A DNA stretch of 64,000 nucleotides from Vibrio splendidus (GCF_003345295.1 NZ_CP031055.1:1-64000); one strand, 5' to 3'. Shown: positions 1 through 8,276, counted from the first letter of the stretch. Notes: generated by a model from the letters alone, not told the origin. Made by a program: numbers and translations.

Positions 1-385
1 GCCTGTGATGACTCTGACCTCACATCTGATAGCGGTTCGTGATGTTAAAGCGGGTGAAAGCGTAGGCTATGGCGCTAACTGGACCAGTGAACGTGATACC
101 AAGGTTGGCGTGATCGCGATTGGTTACGGTGATGGTTATCCACGCATGGCACCTAACGGCACTCCAGTGTTCGTTAATGGACGAAAAGTACCGATCGCAG
201 GACGAGTGTCAATGGACATGCTAACGGTCGACCTTGGCCCTGATGCTGCAGATCAAGTGGGCGATGAAGCGACTCTGTGGGGTAAAGGCTTACCTTCAGA
301 AGAAGTAGCAGATCATATCGGCACTATCGCGTACGAGTTAGTCACTAAGCTGACTTCACGTGTTGCGATGGAGTATGTGAAGTAG
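1..385 (+). CDS. alr: Alanine racemase, C-terminal part (5' end outside window)
   Basis: This is the last third of a PLP-dependent alanine racemase, which interconverts L- and D-alanine for peptidoglycan. The reading frame is open from the window edge (frame of base 2), so the gene begins upstream. The segment AIGYGDGYPR carries the conserved tyrosine that acts as the second catalytic base in the family, and GRVSMDML is the conserved substrate-binding stretch of the C-terminal beta domain. The frame ends at the TAG at 383-385. The next gene starts 20 bases later on the same strand. The family assignment is secure; the choice between alr and a dadX-type paralogue is not decidable from this fragment. 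Confidence 0.93.
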   Translation, partial: PVMTLTSHLIAVRDVKAGESVGYGANWTSERDTKVGVIAIGYGDGYPRMAPNGTPVFVNGRKVPIAGRVSMDMLTVDLGPDAADQVGDEATLWGKGLPSEEVADHIGTIAYELVTKLTSRVAMEYVK

Positions 386-405
386 TTATGGATCTTGTAA
401 ACTAA

Positions 406-1614
406 ATGATGTTCAAGCGAACGACTCGACACTGGTTAACGTCAGCTATGGCGTTGCTCGGTGTTAGCTTTTCTTCTTCTGTCTTGAGTGAAGAAAAAGA
501 TTCAGCCTTTGTCCCTTTCTATTTTAGTACTGAAACTTTGGGCAATACCTTTGGGGTTGCGGGTGTCGCAAAGGGTGTTTGGCAACCTCAAGCCGCTCTG
601 TTTGGTATGGCGCTTTATTCAGACAAAGACAGTTACGTCGGTTTTCTATCGGCCTTTAACTACGCTTTGTCTGAGAATGTTTTATTCAGTACTCAGATGT
701 ACCAAGCGCGCTTCAACGACAATCCTTATTATATTGGCTCTCAAGGCGATAACGACTCATCTATTGATGATAAAACCATTGCCGATGGCTTAGAGCAAAA
801 CTATCAGTTTGAATTTAAGTATTTGCTACCTTGGGGCAATGTTGCAGAACATGGCTTGTTAGGGGCTTTTCAGCCAATCAAAGATGTGAGCTTTGCTTCG
901 CCAGTCGAGTCGGGTGTCAGCTCGATTATCTTCACGCCTTTTTATACTGCTCGTGAGCTAGAAGGTTTAAACAACACCGAAGAGGCGACAGGCTTTAGTC
1001 TGGCATTGGATTGGGATAACCGTGATAACACTCGTAATCCAACCACGGGCTCTCATACTAACCTTGAATTCACGACCGGAGCAGAAAGCTGGTCTAACGA
1101 TGATTTATGGTTGAAGTGGACGTTCCAAAACAGTCAGTACTTCGCATTAGGCCCTTTAGGTGACCTGTTCGACCAACAAGTCGTGGCACTCGATTTCTAT
1201 ACCGCTGATACACCAACCTGGGATAACTGTTCTGGGCAAGATTGTGCTCGTCCACCGGAAACTGAACAAGCTCGATTGGGTGGTTTATATCGCTTACGAG
1301 GTTATACCGGAGGTCGCTATCATGGACGTTCTGCGGTTCATTACTCTGCTGAGTACCGAGTGATTCCTGACTGGCAACCTTTGGGTGATATCCCAGTGAT
1401 TAACTACTACGATTTGCCTTGGTGGCAATGGGTTGCGTTTGCCGAAGTCGGGCGTGTTGCTGATGAGTACGATATAAAAACACTGCACTCGGATATGAAA
1501 TGGAGCCTAGGCGGCGCGGTTCGTTTCCAAGTAGAGGGTATTGTTGTTCGTGCTGAGTTAGCTCGAGGTGGTGATGAAGGGACCTTTAGGGTCATGATAA
1601 ACCAGCCTTTCTAA
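406..1614 (+). CDS. BamA/TamA-family outer membrane protein (surface antigen barrel only)
   Basis: A 402-residue protein with an N-terminal signal peptide (hydrophobic residues about 11-27, cleavage near VLSEE). It has alternating aromatic and polar strands throughout and ends in ...INQPF, the C-terminal phenylalanine typical of outer-membrane barrels. The C-terminal half, including the LGGLYRLRGYTGGRY segment, resembles the bacterial surface antigen (D15/BamA/TamA) barrel. The protein is too short, and starts its strands too soon after the signal, to contain POTRA domains, so an insertase role is not implied. The start could be either of two adjacent ATGs (406 or 409). It may be co-transcribed with alr. 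Substrate and function are unknown. Confidence 0.8.
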   Translation: MMFKRTTRHWLTSAMALLGVSFSSSVLSEEKDSAFVPFYFSTETLGNTFGVAGVAKGVWQPQAALFGMALYSDKDSYVGFLSAFNYALSENVLFSTQMYQARFNDNPYYIGSQGDNDSSIDDKTIADGLEQNYQFEFKYLLPWGNVAEHGLLGAFQPIKDVSFASPVESGVSSIIFTPFYTARELEGLNNTEEATGFSLALDWDNRDNTRNPTTGSHTNLEFTTGAESWSNDDLWLKWTFQNSQYFALGPLGDLFDQQVVALDFYTADTPTWDNCSGQDCARPPETEQARLGGLYRLRGYTGGRYHGRSAVHYSAEYRVIPDWQPLGDIPVINYYDLPWWQWVAFAEVGRVADEYDIKTLHSDMKWSLGGAVRFQVEGIVVRAELARGGDEGTFRVMINQPF

Positions 1615-1648
1615 TCTGGTTTTATTAACTCGAATATCTCATGTTTTT

Positions 1649-1682
1649 AAAGGGTGATACATAACTGTGTCACCCTTTTTTG
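1649..1682 (+). terminator. Rho-independent terminator after the OMP gene
   Basis: The inverted repeat AAGGGTGA...TCACCCTT is followed by a run of Ts. It lies 35 bases after the stop of the outer-membrane protein gene. Confidence 0.85.
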
Positions 1683-1731
1683 TTTTCTATCATCATGTTT
1701 TTAATAATGTTTTATAGCTGGTTACTTAAGG

Positions 1732-2151
1732 TTATTCACCTTGAATGGTCGCAATAACCGTACGGCTTCCACCACAATCTCGGTGCTCTCCTAAGTAAAT
1801 GCCTTGCCATGTTCCTAAAGCTAAACGACCGTTGCTAATCGGTATTGTCACACTGGTGCCAAGTGTCGATGCTTTAATGTGGGCTGGCATGTCGTCATCG
1901 CCTTCATAGGTGTGTCTGTAGTAGGGTGCTCGCTCAGGTACAAACTTATTAAAGTGTGATTCCATATCGGTACGGACGGTAGGATCTGCGTTCTCGTTTA
2001 GCGTGAGGCTGGCAGAGGTATGTTGGATAAAAAGATGTAATAAACCAACAGATAGAGAATTGATATCGTGTATCTGTTGTTCAATTTCATCAGTAATGAG
2101 ATGAAATCCACGCTTTCGTGCATTTAGGTGTATAGTCTTCTGAATCCACAT
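1732..2151 (-). CDS. yjbQ: YjbQ-family (UPF0047) protein
   Basis: A 139-residue single-domain protein of the YjbQ/UPF0047 family. The conserved core is visible: QHTSASLTLNENADP in the middle, then the C-terminal segment with TWQGIYLGEHRD, whose histidines and acidic residues are conserved in the family. Members have been reported with weak thiamine-phosphate synthase activity, but the physiological role is unsettled. The length is typical. The gene is convergent with the upstream outer-membrane protein gene and divergent from pgi. The start ATG at 2151 is the only good one in the frame. Confidence 0.9.
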   Translation of the reverse strand: MWIQKTIHLNARKRGFHLITDEIEQQIHDINSLSVGLLHLFIQHTSASLTLNENADPTVRTDMESHFNKFVPERAPYYRHTYEGDDDMPAHIKASTLGTSVTIPISNGRLALGTWQGIYLGEHRDCGGSRTVIATIQGE

Positions 2152-2250
2152 ACGCCATCCTTTATAATGTATTTGGAAAAAAAGTGGTTTAACGCTATCT
2201 TTTGAACTTGAATTTATCAGGTATCGCTCACATTTAATTATGTTAGAGCT

Positions 2251-2312
2251 AGAGTCTGTACCGATTCTTGTATCAGGAAATCGAATCCTGATTTATCTCA
2301 AGGTACAGCTCT
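2251..2312. other. Long near-symmetric hairpin in the yjbQ-pgi intergenic region
   Basis: Within the 326-base gap between yjbQ and pgi, two nested perfect inverted repeats share one axis. The inner arms ATCAGGA (2272-2278) and TCCTGAT (2286-2292) flank a 7-base loop. The outer arms CTGTACC (2256-2262) and GGTACAG (2302-2308) extend with AGAG/CTCT past a single bulged T. Both sides of the internal loop are exactly 9 bases. There is no T-run, so this is not an ordinary terminator. It could be a cruciform operator, a leader RNA element or a small RNA. The rest of the gap presumably holds the pgi promoter; I see nothing else definite. Confidence 0.7.
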
Positions 2313-2477
2313 TCATATGCGGCATAATACGTCGTGAAAAAAAATTACAAAGAATCTTTCAGTGGTGACGCGGTTTGGTCATCACAGAAAAATATAAACT
2401 TTCGCCTAATCGGGGGTTCTATTCATCACCCAGGTGACGTTTAGAATAAAACCTACAGTAACATCGGGATAGATACC

Positions 2478-4130
2478 ATGTTGAAAAATATCAACCCAAC
2501 GCAAACACAAGCGTGGAAAGCTCTAACTGCACATTTTGAGTCTGCTCAAGATATGGATATGAAAGAGCTGTTTGCTCAAGATGCAAAGCGTTTCGAGAGC
2601 TTTTCTACTCGTTTCGGTTCTGACATCTTAGTGGATTACTCTAAGAACCTTATCGATGCTGAAACGATGCAGCACCTATTTGCTCTTGCGAACGAGACTG
2701 AAGTTAAGTCTGCAATCGAAGCAATGTTCGGCGGTGATGCAATCAACAAGACTGAAGGTCGTTCAGTACTTCACACTGCTCTACGTAACCGTAGCGACAA
2801 CCCAGTAATGGTTGATGGCAAAGACGTAATGCCAGCAGTGAACGCAGTACTAGCAAAAATGGAACTGTTCACGCACCGCATCGTTTCTGGTGAGTGGAAA
2901 GGTTACACAGGTAAAGAGATCACTGATGTAGTTAACATCGGTATCGGCGGTTCGGACCTTGGTCCATACATGGTGACTGAAGCACTTACGCCATACAAAA
3001 CTCGCCTGAACATGCACTTCGTTTCTAACGTAGATGGCACTCACATTGTTGAGACACTTAAGCCTCTTAACCCAGAAACAACGTTGTTTCTAGTAGCATC
3101 TAAGACATTTACGACTCAAGAAACAATGACGAATGCACACTCTGCTCGTGATTGGTTCCTGGCTGAAGCGGGTGATGACGCACACGTAGCTAAGCACTTC
3201 GCAGCGCTATCGACTAACGCAACATCAGTTGCTGAGTTTGGTATTGATACTGACAACATGTTCGAATTCTGGGACTGGGTTGGTGGTCGTTACTCACTAT
3301 GGTCTGCAATCGGCCTTTCTATCTCTCTTTCTATCGGCTTCGATAACTTCGCTGAGCTACTAGACGGCGCACACGAGATGGATAACCACTTTGCTTCAAC
3401 TGAGTTTGAAAGCAACATTCCAGTGATCCTTGCGCTTATTGGTGTTTGGTACAACAACTTCCATGGCGCTGAGTCAGAAGCTATTCTACCTTACGATCAG
3501 TACATGCACCGTTTTGCTGCTTACTTCCAGCAAGGTAACATGGAATCAAACGGTAAGTTTGTTGACCGTGAAGGCAACCCAGTAGAATACCAAACAGGTC
3601 CTATCATCTGGGGTGAACCTGGTACTAACGGCCAACACGCTTTCTACCAACTGATTCACCAAGGCACTAAGCTGATCCCATCAGACTTTATTGCTCCTGC
3701 TATCAGCCACAACCCAGCATCTGATCACCACCAGAAGCTAATGTCTAACTTCTTTGCTCAAACTGAAGCACTAGCATTCGGTAAGACAAAAGAGACAGTG
3801 GAAGCTGAATTCCTAGCGGCTGGTAAAACAGCAGAAGAAGCAGCGGAGCTTGCTCCTTTCAAAGTATTTGAAGGCAACCGTCCAACGAACTCAATTCTTG
3901 TGAAGCAAATGACTCCTCGCACTTTAGGTAACCTAATCGCGATGTACGAGCACAAGATCTTTGTTCAAGGCGTTATCTGGAACATCTTCAGCTTCGACCA
4001 ATGGGGCGTAGAACTTGGTAAGCAACTAGCAAACCAAATTCTTCCAGAGCTTGCTGACGATGCTCAAGTAACCTCTCACGACAGCTCAACTAACGGTCTA
4101 ATCAACGCATTTAAAGCTCTGAAAGCTTAA
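2478..4130 (+). CDS. pgi: Glucose-6-phosphate isomerase
   Basis: A 550-residue cytoplasmic enzyme interconverting glucose 6-phosphate and fructose 6-phosphate in glycolysis and gluconeogenesis. The family signatures are present: GIGGSDLGP in the first SIS domain, GGRYSLWSAIGLS, the QGNMESNGK segment with the catalytic glutamate, GTNGQHAFYQLIHQG with the catalytic histidine, and DQWGVELGKQLA with the catalytic lysine near the C terminus. Length matches gammaproteobacterial Pgi. Its codon use is visibly that of a highly expressed gene. It stands alone with its own leader and terminator. The start at 2478 (ATG TTG AAA) follows a GGGAT stretch. Confidence 0.97.
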   Translation: MLKNINPTQTQAWKALTAHFESAQDMDMKELFAQDAKRFESFSTRFGSDILVDYSKNLIDAETMQHLFALANETEVKSAIEAMFGGDAINKTEGRSVLHTALRNRSDNPVMVDGKDVMPAVNAVLAKMELFTHRIVSGEWKGYTGKEITDVVNIGIGGSDLGPYMVTEALTPYKTRLNMHFVSNVDGTHIVETLKPLNPETTLFLVASKTFTTQETMTNAHSARDWFLAEAGDDAHVAKHFAALSTNATSVAEFGIDTDNMFEFWDWVGGRYSLWSAIGLSISLSIGFDNFAELLDGAHEMDNHFASTEFESNIPVILALIGVWYNNFHGAESEAILPYDQYMHRFAAYFQQGNMESNGKFVDREGNPVEYQTGPIIWGEPGTNGQHAFYQLIHQGTKLIPSDFIAPAISHNPASDHHQKLMSNFFAQTEALAFGKTKETVEAEFLAAGKTAEEAAELAPFKVFEGNRPTNSILVKQMTPRTLGNLIAMYEHKIFVQGVIWNIFSFDQWGVELGKQLANQILPELADDAQVTSHDSSTNGLINAFKALKA

Positions 4131-4162
4131 GACTGTTTAAGTAACACCAAGTAATAACTGTA

Positions 4163-4190
4163 AACGCCAACCTTTCGGTTGGCGTTTTTT
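4163..4190 (+). terminator. pgi terminator
   Basis: The stem ACGCCAACC/GGTTGGCGT with a tetraloop-like TTTC is followed by TTTTTT, 33 bases after the pgi stop. Confidence 0.9.
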
Positions 4191-4213
4191 ATGTCCGTTG
4201 ATTTTACGGCAAT

Positions 4214-4252
4214 AAAAAAGGCTGACGTATGTACGTCAGCCTTTCGTTTTTT
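4214..4252. terminator. Bidirectional terminator between pgi and cheX
   Basis: A perfect stem GGCTGACGTA/TACGTCAGCC is flanked by an A-run on the left and a T-rich run on the right. It can stop transcription from both pgi and the convergent zur-cheX unit. Confidence 0.85.
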
Positions 4253-4268
4253 ATTTACTTGATTGTCT

Positions 4269-4730
4269 CTATTCGAAACAGATCTCGATGAAGGCGTTAC
4301 CCCACTGAGATGTGAAAGGCATGATGATAATAGCACCTTCACACTTATGACGAATGGTGTGGCCTTTACCTGAAACGACGATTGGCGTTGCCATGTCGAA
4401 ATCAAAGCCGCTTTCTGCAAGAATACGTTTTGCACCACCAGTCACCATATTAGTGATTTCACCCACCATATCGGTCACTTCTTCGTTCAAGCCATTTGGT
4501 CGTTCACCCAACATGTTTTCCATGATTTCTAGGGCAAGACCTTCATCAAAAGTGATCGACATTGAGCCACGAGATTGTGTGCCAACCATACCAATTAGGC
4601 CGGATACATCACCACGAGCGATCTCATCTTTCTTAACTCTTGGTTTTTGTGGCTTCAATTCAAGAGAAGCCATCGTTTTTAGTACATTCATCAAAGAAGC
4701 TAAAAACGGGTTTACAAATTCAGCGCGCAT
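4269..4730 (-). CDS. cheX: CheX-like chemotaxis phosphatase-family protein
   Basis: A 153-residue protein of the CheC/CheX/FliY family. The motif region NEEVTDMVGEITNMVTGGAKRIL carries the E-x(2)-N residues that form the phosphatase active site on CheY-P in CheX. No membrane segment or signal peptide is present. It lies 17 bases downstream of zur on the same strand, so it is probably co-transcribed with zur, and there are no other chemotaxis genes nearby. Stand-alone CheX proteins of this type are common in Vibrio. Action on CheY or another response regulator is inferred from the family. Confidence 0.88.
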   Translation of the reverse strand: MRAEFVNPFLASLMNVLKTMASLELKPQKPRVKKDEIARGDVSGLIGMVGTQSRGSMSITFDEGLALEIMENMLGERPNGLNEEVTDMVGEITNMVTGGAKRILAESGFDFDMATPIVVSGKGHTIRHKCEGAIIIMPFTSQWGNAFIEICFE

Positions 4731-4747
4731 AATGTTCTTCTATAATC

Positions 4748-5206
4748 TTATTCTTTCATTTCGGAGGAGCAAGATTGGCAAATGCCATGCGATTCAATGA
4801 CATGATTGGTCAATTGAAAGCCATGCTTCTCAGCGTTACTAGCGAGTAGAGTGACAAGCGCATCGTCTTGCAATTCTATCACAGTGCCACATTTATCGCA
4901 GATCAGTAGTTGGGAGAAATGTTTGTTTGCATTGCAAGAACAGCAACATATGAAGCTATTGGTTGATTCAACTCGGTGAATGAAACCTTGTTCCAACAAG
5001 AAATCCAAAGCACGATAAACTGTAGGAGGCTTGGCTTGCGGTTCACTGACTTTCAACTGCTCTAATAATTCATAAGCACTGGAGGCTTTTTTATTAGAGA
5101 AAATGAGCTCAAACACTCGCTTTCTCTGAGGTGTTAATCTAACGCCTCGAGATGCGCATATCCCTTCAACTTGCTCTATTAATGTGTGGTCCAAATTTTT
5201 CACCAT
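4748..5206 (-). CDS. zur: Zinc uptake regulator Zur (Fur family)
   Basis: A 152-residue Fur-family repressor. The N-terminal winged helix (about residues 15-85) contains GVRLTPQRKRVFELI and PPTVYRALDFL. The C-terminal metal-binding and dimerisation half is cysteine-rich: a CCCSC cluster, CDKCG, and a C-terminal CQSC. The CDKCG and CQSC pairs form the structural zinc site that distinguishes Zur from Fur. In the family, Zn-bound Zur represses zinc importers. In E. coli zur sits beside dusA and pspG; here the same neighbours occur, but about 2 kb of foreign-looking DNA separates zur from dusA. Confidence 0.95.
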   Translation of the reverse strand: MVKNLDHTLIEQVEGICASRGVRLTPQRKRVFELIFSNKKASSAYELLEQLKVSEPQAKPPTVYRALDFLLEQGFIHRVESTNSFICCCSCNANKHFSQLLICDKCGTVIELQDDALVTLLASNAEKHGFQLTNHVIESHGICQSCSSEMKE

Positions 5207-5431
5207 TCAATCGGACATCCCTATTCAAACCCTATTTCTAGGTTACTACGTTTTGGGAGCCAATGATTTCTATTAAAGTCAGGTACAGAGCGTATTGTGA
5301 CCCACGACTTTGAATAAGACAAGGTAACTCAAAATGACAGTGTGACTCAAGGCATAACTGATTAATGAGGCTGAATTAGAGATCTGGTGAATGTGTTTAT
5401 AAAAAAATGTGCAATAAGGTGCTTTTATAAA

Positions 5432-5618
5432 ATGCTCTCAATCGACATTGGCTTGTCATCGACTAAGAAAGGTTTAGCGTTACTTGGCGCTAGCTGGTCA
5501 CCCTGAACTTGTCACCGCGAGCGTATCGGCAGATGGTGTTCAATTCGGTGGCATTATTGGCGCAAGTGCTCCAATAGTATTTGGCCTATAGGAAACCCTA
5601 CGCAATGAGTTCAAGTGA
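5432..5618 (+). pseudogene. Broken phage holin-like small protein gene
   Basis: A start ATG at 5432 gives a short peptide (KKGLALLGA...) that hits a stop after 24 codons. The other frame then continues as GHPELVTASVSADGVQFGG and IIGASAPIVFGL, meets a TAG at 5589-5591, and resumes as ETLRNEFK to a TGA at 5616-5618. The stretch therefore needs one frameshift and one nonsense change to read through as a single protein of about 60 residues. That product would have two hydrophobic segments, like a small phage holin. Its final TGA overlaps the ATG of the next gene, an arrangement typical of phage lysis cassettes. The holin identity is inferred from size and hydrophobicity. Confidence 0.5.
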
Positions 5619-5779
5619 TGGCAGAGTCTCAAACAATAATTGTTGCCGTTGTTAGTGCCTTGTCTAGCGGGGTGGGCGTGGGTATTACACTCAAAACTGA
5701 TGTTAAGTGGTTGCGTCTGATGATGGAAAAGATGGATGAGCGTATTACAAGACTTGAAAGTAAAAAACCTAACTCGTAG
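5618..5779 (+). CDS. 53-aa phage-type small membrane/coil protein
   Basis: An intact frame of 53 codons with an N-terminal hydrophobic helix (TIIVAVVSALSSGVGVGI) followed by a charged amphipathic tail (MMEKMDERITRLESKK). This membrane-anchor plus coil layout is usual for small lysis-cassette or virion-associated phage proteins. The start overlaps the stop of the broken holin-like gene by one base (TGATG), suggesting translational coupling in the ancestral phage. No close family can be named from the sequence alone. It is most likely a leftover of the insertion between zur and dusA. Confidence 0.5.
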   Translation: MAESQTIIVAVVSALSSGVGVGITLKTDVKWLRLMMEKMDERITRLESKKPNS

Positions 5780-6098
5780 AGTGCTTTAGATTCAATAAAT
5801 TTGTTCTGATTTCATCGGCTATTTCTGAACGTCTAACGCGAAAGTGCCCTATTGTAAGCTAGACCTTTTACTCGCCCACATCCTGTTTATGGGCATTTGC
5901 CCTACTAAAAGTAATCTATTCTTCTAATGCAGTTCGTTTTGAATCACCGTGTTGTATCTCGGGGTACTACCTACCAATCTATAATCTTTCACGGCATTAT
6001 TCTTCTTTGGCACCTTCTTAAGGTAACGATATATTAAGTTTAATTATTAATGTTAAAAACTCAATGAAACATATATTATCGATAAATTTCAGTGCGTT
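5780..6098. other. Gene-free stretch inside the zur-dusA insertion
   Basis: About 320 bases with no convincing frame, promoter or repeat on either strand. AT content rises toward 6050. It separates the phage lysis remnant from the membrane-protein gene at 6108. The 225 bases between zur and the holin remnant (5207-5431) likewise show nothing definite apart from the presumed zur promoter. Confidence 0.5.
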
Positions 6099-6107
6099 GA
6101 GGGTTGT

Positions 6108-6701
6108 ATGAAAGACTTAATTACAATTGTTATATTATTCCTTCTACTTACGTTACATCTACTAGCTATGACGTATCTGGTGGCAGATGTTACATCTTTC
6201 GAAATGTTATCATCTGTTGGAAGTTTATTATCTGGTTTAGGCACTATATTATTAGTTATCATCGCTCTAAAGACAGTAAGCGATTGGAAGAAGCAAGTGA
6301 ACCATCAACACTGTTTAGATTTGTTGTCCAAGTTAGATGATATTGTATTTTTGATGAATGAACATTCAGAGATTCTTCTTTGCCATTTACCAAAATCGTG
6401 TTCTTTAGAAGCAACAAAGAATGATTTAGAGGTTGTAGAGTTAATAAAGTATAACAAGGTTATACTGCAATCTTATTTACATCAGATGACAGGCAAAAAA
6501 ACGGTGAATGCTTTTCGAGAATTGACTAACAATATAGCTTTTTTCTCCCAAAAATCTCTTAACATCTGCTATGAAACTGAACAGAAAAAAAATAAAGCAA
6601 TGAATCTTTCTGATATAGAAAAGCTAAGAGATGAATTTAGGGAAGAATTTTTGGCTTTGATCATATCCTCTACTAATTATCGCTCTGAGTTTCTTGATTG
6701 A
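6108..6701 (+). CDS. Hypothetical AT-rich membrane protein with cytoplasmic coil
   Basis: A 197-residue protein I do not recognise. Residues about 3-25 and 32-54 are hydrophobic and should form two membrane helices with a short loop. The remaining 140 residues are soluble, charged and predicted helical (for example LEVVELIKYNKVILQSYL and the C-terminal EKLRDEFREEFLALI). The ATG at 6108 has GAGG just upstream. The base composition is clearly more AT-rich than the flanking core genes and the codon use differs, which suggests acquisition. It sits between phage lysis remnants and an integrase remnant, so it is probably a cargo or moron gene. Function unknown. Confidence 0.65.
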   Translation: MKDLITIVILFLLLTLHLLAMTYLVADVTSFEMLSSVGSLLSGLGTILLVIIALKTVSDWKKQVNHQHCLDLLSKLDDIVFLMNEHSEILLCHLPKSCSLEATKNDLEVVELIKYNKVILQSYLHQMTGKKTVNAFRELTNNIAFFSQKSLNICYETEQKKNKAMNLSDIEKLRDEFREEFLALIISSTNYRSEFLD

Positions 6702-6793
6702 TGTTCAATAAAATATTGATCTGCACCATCAAAGCTAGACACTGAGTCAAGCGACTTTCCATACTTCCAGCTATTCATAACTTGCTAAATTAG

Positions 6794-6819
6794 CAAAAAG
6801 CTCATTATTGAGCCTTTTT
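6794..6819. terminator. Hairpin terminator at the integrase 3' end
   Basis: The stem GCTCA/TGAGC with loop TTAT (6800-6813) has an A-run on its left and a T-run on its right, so it can work in both directions. It overlaps the last codons of the integrase remnant. Confidence 0.7.
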
Positions 6820-7173
6820 ATGCAACTTATGCGGAAATAGCTGCGTATAAACCTGCCACAAAACATTCAGATTCCTATGACCGTTCACTTGAGCAACTTC
6901 CTCAATAGAGTAGCCTTTTTCAAACAACCGACTAGCTCCCTCTCTTCTTAGGTCGTGATACCTCAAATCCTCAATACCCAATTCGTTCCTAGCTTGCTGA
7001 AACCCTGCGCTAACGCTTCGTGAGTTGTACGGGAAAATAAGTTCGTCTTTGTTCCTGAATGTTTTCGATTCCCTGTGTATAATCGCCCAATTATTTTTGA
7101 CTACAATGTCCACTGTGAAGCGTGATTCACCGCTTTGAAGTGTTCTTTTTAATGCTAGATGCCTTCGTTTCAC
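6805..7173 (-). pseudogene. Tyrosine recombinase (phage integrase), C-terminal remnant
   Basis: The frame encodes the C-terminal catalytic part of a tyrosine integrase. RYHDLRREGASRLFEKGYS is the HxxR box, EVAQVNGHRNL holds the second conserved histidine, and YTQLFP supplies the nucleophilic tyrosine. The N-terminal DNA-binding domains and the first catalytic arginine box are missing. The frame stays open upstream to about 7265 without a normal start (the listed start is a GTG at 7173) and then stops, only 7 bases before dusA. The protein is therefore truncated and presumably inactive. Its position against the dusA 5' end fits the dusA-targeting integrase family described for prophages and islands; the family link is inferred from position. 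Confidence 0.8.
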
Positions 7174-7274
7174 TTCATCAATACGTACTATAGGCGTACT
7201 GAATGGGTGAGCTTGCGGCAGAACTAGCGAGTTTCTGTATATATATGCAGTGTATAGATTTTGAGTAACGCTTT

Positions 7275-8276
7275 ATGAAACCTGACAATACCAGTAAATA
7301 CGCGGCTAACCGCTTATCCGTTGCACCCATGTTGGATTGGACTGACCGCCACTGTCGTTACTTTCACCGTTTGCTTTCTCAGCAGACGCTTCTGTACACG
7401 GAAATGATAACAACGGGTGCGATCTTACATGGTAAGGGCGACTTTCTAGAATATAACGAGCAAGAACATCCTCTTGCACTTCAACTCGGTGGTTCAAACC
7501 CGGTTGATTTGGCGGCGTGTGCCAAGCTTGCTGGTGAGCGTGGCTATGATGAAATCAACCTTAATGTCGGTTGCCCTTCCGACCGAGTTCAGAATGGTCG
7601 CTTTGGTGCTTGCCTAATGGCTGAGCCTGAGCTGGTGGCAGATTGTGTGTCGGCGATGAAAGAAGTCACTGATATTCCAATTACCGTGAAAACGCGTATT
7701 GGTATCGACGACCAAGACTCTTATGAGTTCTTAACTAAGTTTGTTTCGACGGTTTCTGAAAAAGGCGGCTGTGAACAATTTACTATTCACGCGCGTAAAG
7801 CGTGGTTGAGTGGTCTTAGCCCTAAAGAGAACCGAGAGATTCCACCGCTAGATTACGATCGTGCATACCAAATCAAGAAAGATTTCTCTGATCTTGTGAT
7901 TGCCGTGAATGGTGGCGTTACTACTCTTGAGCAAACTAAAGAGCACTTGCAACACCTTGATGGTGTGATGATCGGTCGTGAGGCTTACCATAGCCCGTTT
8001 ATCTTGGCTGAAGTCGATCAGCAGATCTTTGGTTTAGACACGCCAATCAAGAAGCGCTCACAAGTGGTTGAAGAAATGTACCCGTACATAGAGCGTGAGC
8101 TTTCAAATGGTGCAAGCTTAGGACACATCTCTCGTCATATGCTTGGTTTGTTCCAAAGCATGCCGGGCGCAAGACAATGGCGTCGTTACATCAGTGAAAA
8201 CGCACATAAGAAAGGTGCAGGTATCGAAGTGATGCAGACAGCATTAGCTAAGATCCCTAAAGAGCTAAACGTATAA
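7275..8276 (+). CDS. dusA: tRNA-dihydrouridine synthase A
   Basis: A 333-residue FMN enzyme that reduces uridines in the tRNA D-loop (U20 and U20a in E. coli). The N terminus has RLSVAPMLDWTDRHCRYF. The active-site region reads NVGCPSDRVQNGRFGACLM, with the proton-donor cysteine of the family at about residue 113. FMN and tRNA-binding motifs include TVKTRIGID, FTIHARKAW and AVNGGV. The gene is full length. The ribosome-binding site before ATG 7275 is weak. The upstream DNA is integrase remnant, so the dusA 5' end and promoter may have been rebuilt by an integration event. pspG follows, as in enterics. Confidence 0.96.
   Translation: MKPDNTSKYAANRLSVAPMLDWTDRHCRYFHRLLSQQTLLYTEMITTGAILHGKGDFLEYNEQEHPLALQLGGSNPVDLAACAKLAGERGYDEINLNVGCPSDRVQNGRFGACLMAEPELVADCVSAMKEVTDIPITVKTRIGIDDQDSYEFLTKFVSTVSEKGGCEQFTIHARKAWLSGLSPKENREIPPLDYDRAYQIKKDFSDLVIAVNGGVTTLEQTKEHLQHLDGVMIGREAYHSPFILAEVDQQIFGLDTPIKKRSQVVEEMYPYIERELSNGASLGHISRHMLGLFQSMPGARQWRRYISENAHKKGAGIEVMQTALAKIPKELNV

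Noticed and set aside
4354..4800. 148-codon plus-strand frame over cheX
   Set aside because: It is antisense to cheX and zur, which have clear families and better codon use.
5207..7274. Second copy of the dusA 5' end as an attachment site
   Set aside because: I looked for a repeated dusA start segment on both strands of the insertion and found none.
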